Source of the DNA: Geminisphaera colitermitum TAV2
GTDB lineage: Bacteria > Verrucomicrobiota > Verrucomicrobiia > Opitutales > Opitutaceae
Assembly: GCF_000171235.2 (NCBI RefSeq)
Contig: NZ_ABEA03000135.1
Location: forward strand, 1-64,000
DNA length: 64,000 nucleotides
Direction: 5' to 3'
Shown: positions 8,642 through 17,651 of the stretch, in pieces
How the letters are laid out: the number at the start of each line of letters is the position of its first letter
How positions within the stretch are numbered: position 1 is the first letter of the stretch
Position numbers and translations under genes: made by a program
Notes under the pieces: generated by a model
What the model was told of the DNA's origin: nothing
Seen by the model: the letters and a program-made list of their open reading frames with translations, nothing else
Databases searched by the model: none

Positions 8642-9379
8642 ATGCAATCATCACGCTCAAACACGCGCCTTGTGCCGGTGAAAACACCACGTCCACCCCG
8701 CCGTGCATTTACCCTGATCGAGTTGCTCACCGTGATCGCGATTATCGGCATCCTCTCGGCAATCATTCTCCCCGTGACCGGCAAAGTTCGCCAGAGCGCG
8801 CGCACTGCCTCCTGCCAGTCCAACATGCGGCAAATTGCCCTTGCGATCATCCTCTACGCCAACGAACAGCGCAACAACACCCTCCCAGGCCCGCTCTACG
8901 GAAAAGTTTTCCCGGCCCATCTAAAGGGTAACGACAAGGGACGCCTCACCGGCTTCATCGCCTCGCAGTTTCAGACCAGATTGATCAACAACGAAGTCAT
9001 CATGGTGCCCATCATGATATGTCCCGGTTTCGCCTCCGCGCGTCCCGACCGCCTCACCGACAAACCGGATTCGGCCATCGTTTACGCTGTCAACACCCGC
9101 AGCGACGTCTTCTCTGACTACACCGGTACCGTCTGGGGCAATCCCGATGCTGGCGCTGGAACGCCTCAACAAAAACCCGTCTCCCTGCACTCAATCCCGA
9201 TGCCGAGTCGCGTCTGGATGCTTACCGACATGGATGCCGAACTCAGAAAAACATGGGCGTATGGGTGGGACGTCGCCGACATGGCGCCCTCCGTGCACAA
9301 CTCCAAATATAACCGCGCTTTCTTTGACGGCCACGTCGCCACCGTCGGGCTAAAAGAACCGCAGAAAACGTGGCCGTAA
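8642..9379 (+). CDS. Prepilin-type N-terminal domain protein with H-X9-DG ending
   Basis: 245 residues. A basic leader is followed by FTLIELL (residues 23-29) and a hydrophobic helix, the classic prepilin peptidase site with Glu at +5, though Ala replaces Gly at -1. The remainder is the globular domain common in large planctomycete and verrucomicrobial pilin-like families, ending in FFDGHVATV. It is probably assembled or anchored at the cell surface. It lies between a divergent LacI gene and secreted proteins, typical of verrucomicrobial glycan loci. Confidence 0.85.
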   Translation: MQSSRSNTRLVPVKTPRPPRRAFTLIELLTVIAIIGILSAIILPVTGKVRQSARTASCQSNMRQIALAIILYANEQRNNTLPGPLYGKVFPAHLKGNDKGRLTGFIASQFQTRLINNEVIMVPIMICPGFASARPDRLTDKPDSAIVYAVNTRSDVFSDYTGTVWGNPDAGAGTPQQKPVSLHSIPMPSRVWMLTDMDAELRKTWAYGWDVADMAPSVHNSKYNRAFFDGHVATVGLKEPQKTWP

Positions 9380-9383
9380 CCCT

Positions 9384-9393
9384 CCCCCCCCCC
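9384..9393. repeat. C10 tract between two secreted-protein genes
   Basis: Ten C starting five bases after the stop of the pilin-like gene and 22 bases before the next ATG (9416). It is non-coding but inside the leader of the downstream gene, where length changes could alter translation or spacing. Confidence 0.85.
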
Positions 9394-9415
9394 GCTCCCG
9401 ATCATTCGACGAACC

Positions 9416-10252
9416 ATGTTCATGCGAAAACCCAGCTCTGCTTCCGCTGCACCGACCCTGTTGATTGCGCTCATTCTCGCCGTTGCCCCGTTGATAGTTG
9501 CTGCTGCGGAAACGCGCACGGTCCTCGCCGACGATCTGGCGCAAGTCACCGTCAAGGACGCCCGCGCCAACCAGACTGCCACCTCCGACGGCGGCACCCT
9601 TTACGGCAATCTTGGCACCAGCGACATTTTCAAAAACTCCGGCACTGGCCTTCGCGTCAACGGAGCATGGGCGATCGGATACACGCGCTTCGATCCGGTG
9701 ACACTCGCGGCGCCCGGTGACTGCGTGACACTCCGCCTCACCATCCGCTACGAGAACGCCCCTGCCAGCATCGGCGGCGCGCTCCGACTCGGCCTTTACG
9801 ACAGCCGAAAAAATCCCGCCACGCTCTTCCCTCAAAACCCCAACACCAATCCTGCGGGAGACAGCGCGTCTGGATATTTCGTGACGCTCAACACTGGCGG
9901 TGCCGACCAGACCAATCTCTTTCGCGACCCCGGCGACAAAACCATCACCAAAGGCGCCGCCGTTTTCACAACGAGCGGAGACAACCGCATCATCGGCTTC
10001 AAAGGCGCGGCTTTCGGCACCGAACCGCAGCCGGTTGTCTTTACCATCGAATGCACAACCGCCGGCCTGAAATTTTGGGGCGAAGTTGCCGGAACGCCTT
10101 TCGTCATCAGCAACGAAAAACGCATCGGTATCCCGATTACCACTACGTTTGACACATTCATTTTCGGTTCCGGCAACCTCTCCGGCGCGTTCACGATCAC
10201 CGGCGTGAAAATCACGACCAACACGCCCCCCGCATCCCCTCTCTCTCCCTGA
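9416..10252 (+). CDS. Secreted protein of unknown function
   Basis: 278 residues. A signal peptide is clear: basic start, hydrophobic core LLIALILAVAPLIV, cleavage around AAAE. The mature part is rich in beta-forming, Gly/Thr/Asn sequence and looks like a single beta-sandwich; no catalytic motif was recognised. It stands between the pilin-like gene and a PEP-CTERM protein in the same orientation, with 36 and 42 base gaps, so it is probably co-transcribed. A carbohydrate-binding role is possible but unproven. Confidence 0.7.
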   Translation: MFMRKPSSASAAPTLLIALILAVAPLIVAAAETRTVLADDLAQVTVKDARANQTATSDGGTLYGNLGTSDIFKNSGTGLRVNGAWAIGYTRFDPVTLAAPGDCVTLRLTIRYENAPASIGGALRLGLYDSRKNPATLFPQNPNTNPAGDSASGYFVTLNTGGADQTNLFRDPGDKTITKGAAVFTTSGDNRIIGFKGAAFGTEPQPVVFTIECTTAGLKFWGEVAGTPFVISNEKRIGIPITTTFDTFIFGSGNLSGAFTITGVKITTNTPPASPLSP

Positions 10253-10294
10253 GATCAACCTTAATCCGAATCCGAAACCACCCGACCAAAACCT

Positions 10295-11662
10295 ATGAAA
10301 ACGACCCGCATCATCACTCTCGCGGCCCTGCTGTTCGCCAGCCTCGGGCTATTCGCTCTCAACGCCAGCGCCGCCAGTTACACATGGGCGAACCAAGCCA
10401 CTGGTGGCGACTGGAACACCGCCACCAACTGGACTCCAAACGGCGTGCCCAATGCTGACGACGCCGATGTTTCCGTCACCACGACCACCAGTGGACAAAA
10501 CATCTATCTAGGCAACGGCACCACCACCGTTCGCAACCTCTCCGCGACAACGAACGGCGGCACCAACCTCACCTTCAGTTCACCCAACACCGAGGGAAGC
10601 GCCACGCTGGCCATCACCGGAACCCTGACAAAAAACAATGGCAGCAGCTCCATCAACTTTGCCGACGACAACACGGGCCGTTACCTCAACCTCACGATCA
10701 ACAGGCTCAACTTTAACACCAACGGCAATTTTTACTTTGGCCGCAACGATGGCGGACGCCGGATCAACTCGCTCGCCATCAGCACGCTTGATATGGGCAA
10801 CAACAACAGCGGCTCACCAACCTCCATTCTGGCCTTCAACGCCACGCAAAACTACTCCCTTGGCGCCGTCACTTTCAGCGGCTCGAACACCAAAAACGTT
10901 TACCTTATCAATAACAACTCCACCGGCTACAGTCGCACGGCGACCATCAAAAGCCTCACGCAAACGAGTGGCACGGCTGCGACAATCTATGGTTCACAAC
11001 GCGCTGGTTCCAGCGGTTCCAACGCCGCCATGCTCAAAATCGACACCGATGCCGCCACCGCTTTCACCGCCACCACGATCCTTGCCGACGGCACCGGCGG
11101 CACGCTCGCCCTTCTCAAGACCGGCGCGGGCAAACAAACCCTCACCGGCGTGCTTACCCACACTGGTGGCACGCAAGTTGACGCGGGCACGCTTGTCATC
11201 ACCGGCAGCCTTGCCGCAACTGGCGACCTGACCGTTGCGAAAGACGCAACGTTTGTCGCGGGCGCGGCTCTGACCCTGAACGACGCTGCTTTCGCAAGCG
11301 GAGCCGTCCTCGGCCTCGACCTTGGAGCCAATGCAAAACTCAACCTCTCCGGCGACCTTACGCAAAGCGGCTCCGGCGAAGCCACCTTCGTGATTGATTT
11401 CCAGAGCACGGGAATCCTTGACCAAACCTACACACACCTCCTTTCCGTTGCCGGTGCCAACGCCTTCGCCGGTGCCACGCTCACCTACAAAAACTTCGGA
11501 ACACAAAACCTCTCCGGCACCTTGAGCATGAACGAACTGATCGGGAATTTTATCGTCACCTCCGGCGCCATTCCCGAACCCGCCGCGTGGGTTCTGCTCC
11601 TTGGCGCGGGCGTATTTTCTTTCGCCGCACTGCGCCGCTATCTGTACCGCGGGCTAATGTAG
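10295..11662 (+). CDS. PEP-CTERM surface protein with beta-strand repeats
   Basis: 455 residues. The signal peptide ends around NASAAS. The body begins with the SYTWANQATGGDWNTATNW type motif seen in autotransporter-associated beta-strand repeat proteins, and later has a typical KTGAGKQTLTGVLTHTGGTQV repeat (shortened: KTGAGKQTLTG). The C-terminus is a PEP-CTERM sorting signal: IPEPAAWVLLLGAG, a transmembrane stretch, then Arg residues. It is predicted to be processed by the exosortase encoded at 41430-43091. Function is structural or adhesive by family analogy. Confidence 0.88.
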   Translation: MKTTRIITLAALLFASLGLFALNASAASYTWANQATGGDWNTATNWTPNGVPNADDADVSVTTTTSGQNIYLGNGTTTVRNLSATTNGGTNLTFSSPNTEGSATLAITGTLTKNNGSSSINFADDNTGRYLNLTINRLNFNTNGNFYFGRNDGGRRINSLAISTLDMGNNNSGSPTSILAFNATQNYSLGAVTFSGSNTKNVYLINNNSTGYSRTATIKSLTQTSGTAATIYGSQRAGSSGSNAAMLKIDTDAATAFTATTILADGTGGTLALLKTGAGKQTLTGVLTHTGGTQVDAGTLVITGSLAATGDLTVAKDATFVAGAALTLNDAAFASGAVLGLDLGANAKLNLSGDLTQSGSGEATFVIDFQSTGILDQTYTHLLSVAGANAFAGATLTYKNFGTQNLSGTLSMNELIGNFIVTSGAIPEPAAWVLLLGAGVFSFAALRRYLYRGLM

Positions 11663-11758
11663 AATGAAGAATGATCAGGAGCATTTGCGCTCGTGGATTG
11701 GACATTCCGCATTCCACATTCTGCATTCTGCATTCTACATTGGTCGCCCCCCCCCCCC
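11659..11758. repeat. GAATGCAGAATG-type interspersed repeat ending in C12
   Basis: From the stop of the PEP-CTERM gene to 11746 the sequence is made of variants of CATTCTGCATTC, including a stretch near both ends that can pair (AGAATGAAGAATG against CATTCTGCATTCT). It is followed directly by 12 C (11747-11758), which end 12 bases before the ATG at 11771. The whole gap is this repeat, so no other gene fits. Confidence 0.8.
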
Positions 11759-11770
11759 TCCTATTTTCCC

Positions 11771-14700
11771 ATGCGATTCCCATGCGCACTCCTGTCCAGC
11801 CTTGTCTTCTCCTTCGCCATCATGGCCGCCGCCGAAGACACATTTCCGGCGGGCAACTGGCTTGCTGACGGCGGATTCGAGTTCCGCGCAGAACCCCGCG
11901 AAATCGGTCTCCCCTCCGGCTCCGACCGGCGCGACCTCGGCGAACTCTCTGGCTGGCGCTTCGACACCACCCGTGCATATGAAGGCCGCCGCTCGCTCGT
12001 GCTTCGCGGCGCGCGTCCCTTCACATGGCGCATCGCCCGCGACTTTCCCGGTGAAGCTGACGCCGTATTTTCCATCTACGCCCGCAGCGATCGGCCCGGC
12101 GTCGAAGTTGAGGCCGGCTTCGAGGTTTTCGCCATCGACGACCACTACAAGACCGGCCCCCGCGTCACCGGAAACCACACCGTCACGCTTACCTCCGAAT
12201 GGCAGCGCATCATTGTTCCCGTGCGCGTCACCAAAGCGACCGATCAGGGACACATCCGCGTCCATCTTCTCAAAACCTGGATACGTCCCCTCACGCCCGC
12301 GAAAGGCGACATCTGGATTGACGCCGCGCAACTCGAAGTGGACCGCGCCGAACCCGGTCCCTTCACCTCGATGATGCCCGCCTTCGCCACCGTCCGCGAA
12401 GAACGAGTGGTTTTGCGCGACTGGCTTGGCACATCCCCCGAAATAACCCCTCCCCCCCCCCCTCCCTCCGCCGTCAGTCTCCCGGCAGGAAGCGCGCCCT
12501 TCACTGTCACGGAAACCGCTGGCGCCGCTCGCCACGCCGAAATCGCCACCGGAGGCATCCCGCTCGCGCCCGGACAAGTTTATGACACGAGCGCACTCCG
12601 CGTAACCGACGCCGACGGCAATCCCGTCTCCGCGCAAACCACGATCCTCGCCCGCCGCCCACTCGACGGCAGCGCCATCTCCGTCCTCGTGGAACTGCCG
12701 GTCACGCTTGAATCGTATTCAATTAAAAATTACTTCCTGCATTACGCCCCGTCTTTTCCTGATACCCCCAAAACGAACGCCCCGCTCGCCATCGAGACTG
12801 CCGACGCAATCACACTCAACCTCAACGGGCGTCCTTTGCCCCTCTCTCGTAAACGCTTTTCCGGTTTCGAACTCACCACCATCGACGGACGTCGTTTTGT
12901 TTCCGACGCCATCGCGCCCGACATCGTCGAACTCGAACGCAACGGCCCCCTTCATGCCATCGTTCGCGTGCGCGGTCGCCTTCACGAATCCTCCCCCGCC
13001 AATGGCAACGGACGCACACTCGGCGTTGCCTACGACTGCCGCCTGCATGCCTTCGCCAATACCGATGCGCTCGAAGTCGAAATGAGCTACGAACAGCAGG
13101 AACGCGTTTCGCACCTCACCGTCCGCTCTGTCGGTCTCACATTGTCCGTGCCGTTCCCTCCCCCCCCCGCCGCTTCCGCCGGCTCGACCGTTCAAATCAC
13201 GCTAGCCAACGGCAACGCCCTCACGCTTCCCGCGCCCCGTCAATCGCTCACCCTCACGCAGCTACACCAGTATTTCGGAGAAGGTCGCTACGATCTTGTC
13301 ATCGATACCGACGGCGGCGCGGCTTCCGCAACCACCCAACGCCACGAATCCACCCGCGCCACCGGAACCGTTTGCTTCCCCGACGTCACGGTGGCTGTCG
13401 CTGATTTCGACAACATGAACCCCGCCGCCATCACATGGCGGCCCGGCAGCGTGACCGTTTATGCGCAACCTCCGCGTCACGCCACCTACGTCGAGCTTCC
13501 CTTTGGCATCAGCCAGACCTTTCGCTTTCTCCTCGCCCCCGCTGCTTCGGACTCCGCTGTCACCACCGCCGCATTGCGCACTGCGCAGGCTCGCATCACG
13601 CATCCACTTCGCGTCTTCCCTGATCCCGCCCATGTCGTCCGCACCGGCGTGTTTGGCGGCCCCTGGCTCACTGCCGCCGAGGCCCGCGGGAAATTCCCGC
13701 TCTTTGAACTCTCGCTGGAGGCATTCTTCGCCGCCTTCGCCAGGGATATCCAAAGACAGGATACAACAGGCGGCTTCGATTTTGGTGATGCCGGCGCGCC
13801 CAGTGGATGGAAAAATAACGAAACCTCGCTCATCGAAGCGCTCCTCATGCAATACCTGCGCGGAGGCGACCCGGCGCTCTTTCGTCGTGCCGCCATCATG
13901 ACACGGCAGTTTCGTGACGTCGCCATCCTGCATGCGTCCCAAAACTCCAAATGGATGCAGACCCACGCCGCCGGTCTCCACACCACGAGCCATTGGCACG
14001 TCGGCCACTACTGGAGCACCGGCCTCATCGGACATTACCTGTTGACCGGCGACCGCCGTTCCTACGAGGCCGCGCGCGGCACTGCTGCTGAACTCCTCTC
14101 ACGCCACAAGCTCCGCTATACCGGCCGCGAACGCGCCCGTGTGCTCCTGCACCTTGCCGAGCTGTATGAGATAACCCACTACAAACTCTTGCGCGACGCC
14201 TTCGAAACTCATCTCGCCCACGACGTGCCCATGGAAACCGGCGCCTACTACGCCGGCATCAATATCATGGCTCTCGAAAAATGGCGTGCAGTCACCGGCT
14301 CCACCCCTGCGCTTGATGCCCGCATCGCGGCCTACGGACGCCAGCTCCTCGACGTCACGGCCAAACGCGATCTCCTCGAAAACATTGGTGAGGATCGTGA
14401 CCAGTTTCTTTTCCAAGCCTCCGCGGCCTTGGCTGCGCGCACCAACGATCCCGCTTATTTGCAAGCGTTCGCCGACCGGCTTCCTGTGCAGGCAATGAGC
14501 GCGCATGGCATGGGCATCAACGCCGTGCGCGGAGCCATCTGGTTGCACGAAGCCGCCCGGCTCGGCGTCCCCCTCTCTCCACTTACGCCCGCGCATCCGG
14601 CGGGCATCGCGCTTCTCACCGGCCGCGCCGGAGGCCGTCACGATGCCGACCTCACATTCCGCATTCGCCCCACGGCCAGCGCTCCAATTGCACGCACTGC

Positions 14701-15346
14701 GCCTGCCGTTCGACTTTACAAACAGATCGGATTTCGCTCGGGTAAAAACGCAGCCGACGATGTTTTGGATTATCGACTCACCACTGACGATTCGGCCTTC
14801 ACCGAACTCGCTTCTGGCTCTCTTGCCGGCCCGAAATTTGAGGTTTTCGACCTGCCGCCGTTGCCATCATCCGCGTCCGCTGTCCGGCTGACTCTGCGCT
14901 GCGCTGGCGATGCCCAGGCTGAACTTTCCGCCGCCAACGCCGAAATATCGCTGGCTGCTAACAATTGGTTGTTTTTCCGCCAGCATCGTCACGGCAACGG
15001 ATTCGTCAGCTTTGACATCACGCCTGCGTCGTCTGGCGTGGATGTCTCCGTCGCGCTCGACTGGCGCTTCGTCGATTATGGATCGATTGCCGCGGTGGAA
15101 TTGCTGGACAAGCAGGGCAACGTCGTCGCGCACGCCCGCTGGGGGCGTCCTCTTGGTATTGATTGGGAGGATACAGGGAAGCCCTTGAATAACCGTGACC
15201 GACTTGTGCTGCGTGTCCCATCCACTGCTGATGCCACGATTCCCCTGCGCATGGAAATGCAGGCCGCCAAATGGCTCGGCTGGCGCGTGGAAACCGGCCT
15301 CCGCGAATCGTGGCTGGACATCCCGGATCATTCGGCGCAACCCTGA
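11771..15346 (+). CDS. Large secreted polysaccharide-degrading protein, exo-rhamnogalacturonan-lyase-like
   Basis: 1191 residues from the ATG at 11771, where a signal peptide begins (MRFPCALLSSLVFSFAIMAA). An earlier in-frame start would merely translate the repeat and C-tract. The middle has GGFDFGDAGAPSGWKNNE and a following helical region with paired His (HTTSHWHVGHYWSTGLIGHY) that resembles the YetA/PL26 exo-rhamnogalacturonan-lyase family; this assignment is tentative. N- and C-terminal parts look like beta-sandwich modules. C11 and C9 tracts fall in linker-like positions and stay in frame. It is followed eight bases later by a propeller protein that may act on its products. Confidence 0.6.
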   Translation: MRFPCALLSSLVFSFAIMAAAEDTFPAGNWLADGGFEFRAEPREIGLPSGSDRRDLGELSGWRFDTTRAYEGRRSLVLRGARPFTWRIARDFPGEADAVFSIYARSDRPGVEVEAGFEVFAIDDHYKTGPRVTGNHTVTLTSEWQRIIVPVRVTKATDQGHIRVHLLKTWIRPLTPAKGDIWIDAAQLEVDRAEPGPFTSMMPAFATVREERVVLRDWLGTSPEITPPPPPPSAVSLPAGSAPFTVTETAGAARHAEIATGGIPLAPGQVYDTSALRVTDADGNPVSAQTTILARRPLDGSAISVLVELPVTLESYSIKNYFLHYAPSFPDTPKTNAPLAIETADAITLNLNGRPLPLSRKRFSGFELTTIDGRRFVSDAIAPDIVELERNGPLHAIVRVRGRLHESSPANGNGRTLGVAYDCRLHAFANTDALEVEMSYEQQERVSHLTVRSVGLTLSVPFPPPPAASAGSTVQITLANGNALTLPAPRQSLTLTQLHQYFGEGRYDLVIDTDGGAASATTQRHESTRATGTVCFPDVTVAVADFDNMNPAAITWRPGSVTVYAQPPRHATYVELPFGISQTFRFLLAPAASDSAVTTAALRTAQARITHPLRVFPDPAHVVRTGVFGGPWLTAAEARGKFPLFELSLEAFFAAFARDIQRQDTTGGFDFGDAGAPSGWKNNETSLIEALLMQYLRGGDPALFRRAAIMTRQFRDVAILHASQNSKWMQTHAAGLHTTSHWHVGHYWSTGLIGHYLLTGDRRSYEAARGTAAELLSRHKLRYTGRERARVLLHLAELYEITHYKLLRDAFETHLAHDVPMETGAYYAGINIMALEKWRAVTGSTPALDARIAAYGRQLLDVTAKRDLLENIGEDRDQFLFQASAALAARTNDPAYLQAFADRLPVQAMSAHGMGINAVRGAIWLHEAARLGVPLSPLTPAHPAGIALLTGRAGGRHDADLTFRIRPTASAPIARTAPAVRLYKQIGFRSGKNAADDVLDYRLTTDDSAFTELASGSLAGPKFEVFDLPPLPSSASAVRLTLRCAGDAQAELSAANAEISLAANNWLFFRQHRHGNGFVSFDITPASSGVDVSVALDWRFVDYGSIAAVELLDKQGNVVAHARWGRPLGIDWEDTGKPLNNRDRLVLRVPSTADATIPLRMEMQAAKWLGWRVETGLRESWLDIPDHSAQP
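12452..12462. repeat. C11 tract in the lyase-like gene
   Basis: Encodes a short proline run between two predicted domains; in frame. Confidence 0.9.
13160..13168. repeat. C9 tract in the lyase-like gene
   Basis: Encodes prolines in a loop (VPFPPPPAASAG); in frame. Confidence 0.85.
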
Positions 15347-15354
15347 CCAGCCTC

Positions 15355-16620
15355 ATGTCGCGTATTTTCAAGACTCAGGACGACAGTGGAATGTCTCCGC
15401 CTGGCGATGCCGGCGTGACCGTGCGCCAGCTCACCGAGGGACCGATGAATCATTATTTTGGATACATCGGCCAGTGCCGCACGATTCCGTGGAACGCCAC
15501 CGGCCGTTATATTCTTTGCCTCGAAACGGAGTTTCAGGACCGCCTGCCCGAAGCTGGCGACCCTGCCGGTGTCTGCCTCTACGACACGACGACAAACACC
15601 TTGCGTGTCATTGACCGGACGCGCGGCTGGAATCCGCAGCAAGGCACGATGTTTTACTGGAATCCCAGGCATCCGGAAACGCAGTTTTTCTTCAACGACC
15701 GCGATGTGAAAACCGGCAAGGTTTTTACCGTGCTCTACGACATCACCGCCGACAAGAACGGCACACCCGGCAAGGGCGATGGCGCACGCGTCCGCGAATA
15801 TCGCTATGACGATTGCCCCGTCGCCAACGGCGGGGTCGCGCAGGATGAGCGCTGTTTTTTTGCCATCAACTATGCCCGTCTGGCGCGCATGCGTCCCGCA
15901 ACCGGCTACAAGGGCGCGACCGACTGGACGACGGGTGTCTCCGCGCCCGAGGACGACGGCATTTATCGCATCGAGACCGACACCGGCGAACGCACGCTCA
16001 TCGTCTCCTTCGCGCAACTCCGCGAAGCGATTCGCCCCATGGACCCGAAGCGCATCGACACGCGCCACCTCTTCATCAACCACACGCTTCCGAGTCGGGA
16101 CAGCGGGTTGCTCTATTTTTTTTGCCGCGCCGATTTCGAGACCGAGAAAGAGGGCTCGCGCATCAACATCGCCTTCACTGTTCGTCAGGACGGCACTGGT
16201 CTCACCGCGCAGCCGATCTTCATCGGCGGTCATCCCGACTGGGACACTGGCACCCGCATCATCGGTTCGCGCAACGGACGCCAGGTTATTTACGATACTG
16301 CCAGTCAAAAGATCGTCGGCGACCTCGGCGGGCCTGAACTTTTTGCCAATCCCGAAGGCGACATCGCCGTCTCTCCCGATGCGCGTTGGTTCGTCAACGG
16401 TGATCGCATCGGAAGCTGCAATCATTACGTTTTTCTCGACCGCGAAACAGGCCGTACCTTTAGGTCCCCCGGTGTTTACATGGCAGACTGGAGCACAAAG
16501 ACCGGCGCGCTTCGTCTTGATCCCGCTCCGGCGTGGAACCGTGAGGGCAACGCCATCGTCGTCCCCGGTATCGCCGCGGACGGTACCCGGCAGATGTTCA
16601 TGATTTCGCTGCCCGGTTGA
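15355..16620 (+). CDS. Oligogalacturonate-lyase-like beta-propeller protein
   Basis: 421 residues from the ATG at 15355, eight bases after the upstream stop; longer readings overlap the upstream gene. No signal peptide, so probably cytoplasmic. Features include NHYFGYIGQCRTIPWNATGRYILCLET at the start (the YFG...W...G blade wording of the oligogalacturonate lyase fold), DTRHLFINHTLPSRDSGLLYF and HPDWDTGTRIIGSRNG. It is the same kind of protein as the one at 2-1318. In context it would act on oligomers released by the upstream lyase-like protein (inference). Confidence 0.72.
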   Translation: MSRIFKTQDDSGMSPPGDAGVTVRQLTEGPMNHYFGYIGQCRTIPWNATGRYILCLETEFQDRLPEAGDPAGVCLYDTTTNTLRVIDRTRGWNPQQGTMFYWNPRHPETQFFFNDRDVKTGKVFTVLYDITADKNGTPGKGDGARVREYRYDDCPVANGGVAQDERCFFAINYARLARMRPATGYKGATDWTTGVSAPEDDGIYRIETDTGERTLIVSFAQLREAIRPMDPKRIDTRHLFINHTLPSRDSGLLYFFCRADFETEKEGSRINIAFTVRQDGTGLTAQPIFIGGHPDWDTGTRIIGSRNGRQVIYDTASQKIVGDLGGPELFANPEGDIAVSPDARWFVNGDRIGSCNHYVFLDRETGRTFRSPGVYMADWSTKTGALRLDPAPAWNREGNAIVVPGIAADGTRQMFMISLPG

Positions 16621-16678
16621 GTTTTCCGATCAAACGTTTGGATGGGAGCAGATTTGGCAGTCTGGCTGTTCCGTCTTC

Positions 16679-17524
16679 TCACAATCCCCGTCCGATTTCC
16701 TCCGCCGCGCCGCGGCAGAGGGTGAGGAGGCGTTGGCGGGTGCGTTGGGATGCGCTGTTTTCCACGTAGCCGCCCACCGCCGCAGCAAGATGACCGTCGG
16801 AGGCGAAAACAGGGACGGCGAGGCGGAACCATTTGCCGTCCGGGAAATCAGGTTGCGCGTATCCATAACGCACTACGTCCGCCAAAAATCCCTCCAGCCG
16901 CGCAAGGTCGCCCCAGAGGGCGCGGCCTTCGCGTTCGAAGGGATGTCGGCGGGAAAAGTCGTCGCGCTCATCAGGCGTCGCGTAGGCAAGAAACAACAAT
17001 GGACTCACCTTGCCGTAGGGATGGTGCAGCTTGGTGCGTCGGATGATCGGCACGCCGGGGCGGGCGGAGGTCACCCGCAGGCGCTCGCAGCTTTCGTGTG
17101 CGATTCGCTCCACCAGGCCAAGATTGCATCCGGGCAATTTTGCCTGCCAGCGCACGAGCACGCGGCTGGCGATGGCGATCAGGTGTCGGTCGTCATCGAG
17201 GTGTTTGAGTTCGCCCACGGCCGGGCCGATTAAAAAACGCACCGAAGACGCCGACGGCGCGGGCAACTGCGACCGCGAGGGAGATGTGGGCAGGGGGGGG
17301 GGGGAGGGGGGGCACGACGTGAGCGACGCAGGCGACGTGTGCCGCATTGCGCGTGCCAGCATGCCCGCACCTTCCAGTGTGCGCGCGAGACGGTAGGCGG
17401 TGCTCGGGTTGAGTTCGGTCGCGCGGGCGATTTGTTCAATGGTTCGCCCGTCCTCCGCCCCGGCCACGGCAAACAGGATGCGTATCGCGCGTTCGACGGA
17501 TTGGATGGGAGCGTTTTGGGCCAT
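16679..17524 (-). CDS. IclR-family transcriptional regulator with proline insert
   Basis: 281 residues from the ATG at 17524; a GTG 33 bases earlier is a weaker start. The helix-turn-helix lies at about residues 9-57 (QSVERAIRILFAV, IEQIARATELNPSTAYRLARTL), and an IclR effector domain follows from about residue 97. Between them about 35 Pro/Ser/Thr-rich residues are inserted, partly encoded by a C12 tract and a C7 run, where typical family members have a short wing and linker. It is convergent with the propeller gene and divergent from the GH113-like gene at 17652, its likely target. Confidence 0.85.
   Translation of the reverse strand: MAQNAPIQSVERAIRILFAVAGAEDGRTIEQIARATELNPSTAYRLARTLEGAGMLARAMRHTSPASLTSCPPSPPPLPTSPSRSQLPAPSASSVRFLIGPAVGELKHLDDDRHLIAIASRVLVRWQAKLPGCNLGLVERIAHESCERLRVTSARPGVPIIRRTKLHHPYGKVSPLLFLAYATPDERDDFSRRHPFEREGRALWGDLARLEGFLADVVRYGYAQPDFPDGKWFRLAVPVFASDGHLAAAVGGYVENSASQRTRQRLLTLCRGAAEEIGRGL
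17293..17312. repeat. G12-A-G7 tract in the second IclR gene
   Basis: Twelve G, one A, seven G on the plus strand; on the coding strand this gives the Pro-Pro-Ser-Pro-Pro-Pro linker between the DNA-binding and effector domains. A length change would truncate the regulator after its DNA-binding domain. Confidence 0.88.
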
Positions 17525-17651
17525 GTCGGTTTTTCCGCTCTGAGCAATGCTCAACACAAACCCGCGCTCAAGCCTTCCGTGACCTTGCCGGCGGACAACT
17601 TTCGGCGTGAGGTGGCACGCGACGATTCATCACGATTCACCACAGCTTACC

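Noticed and set aside
11693-11770. N-terminal extension of the lyase-like protein
   Set aside because: It translates an interspersed repeat and the C12 tract and would hide the signal peptide that begins at 11771.
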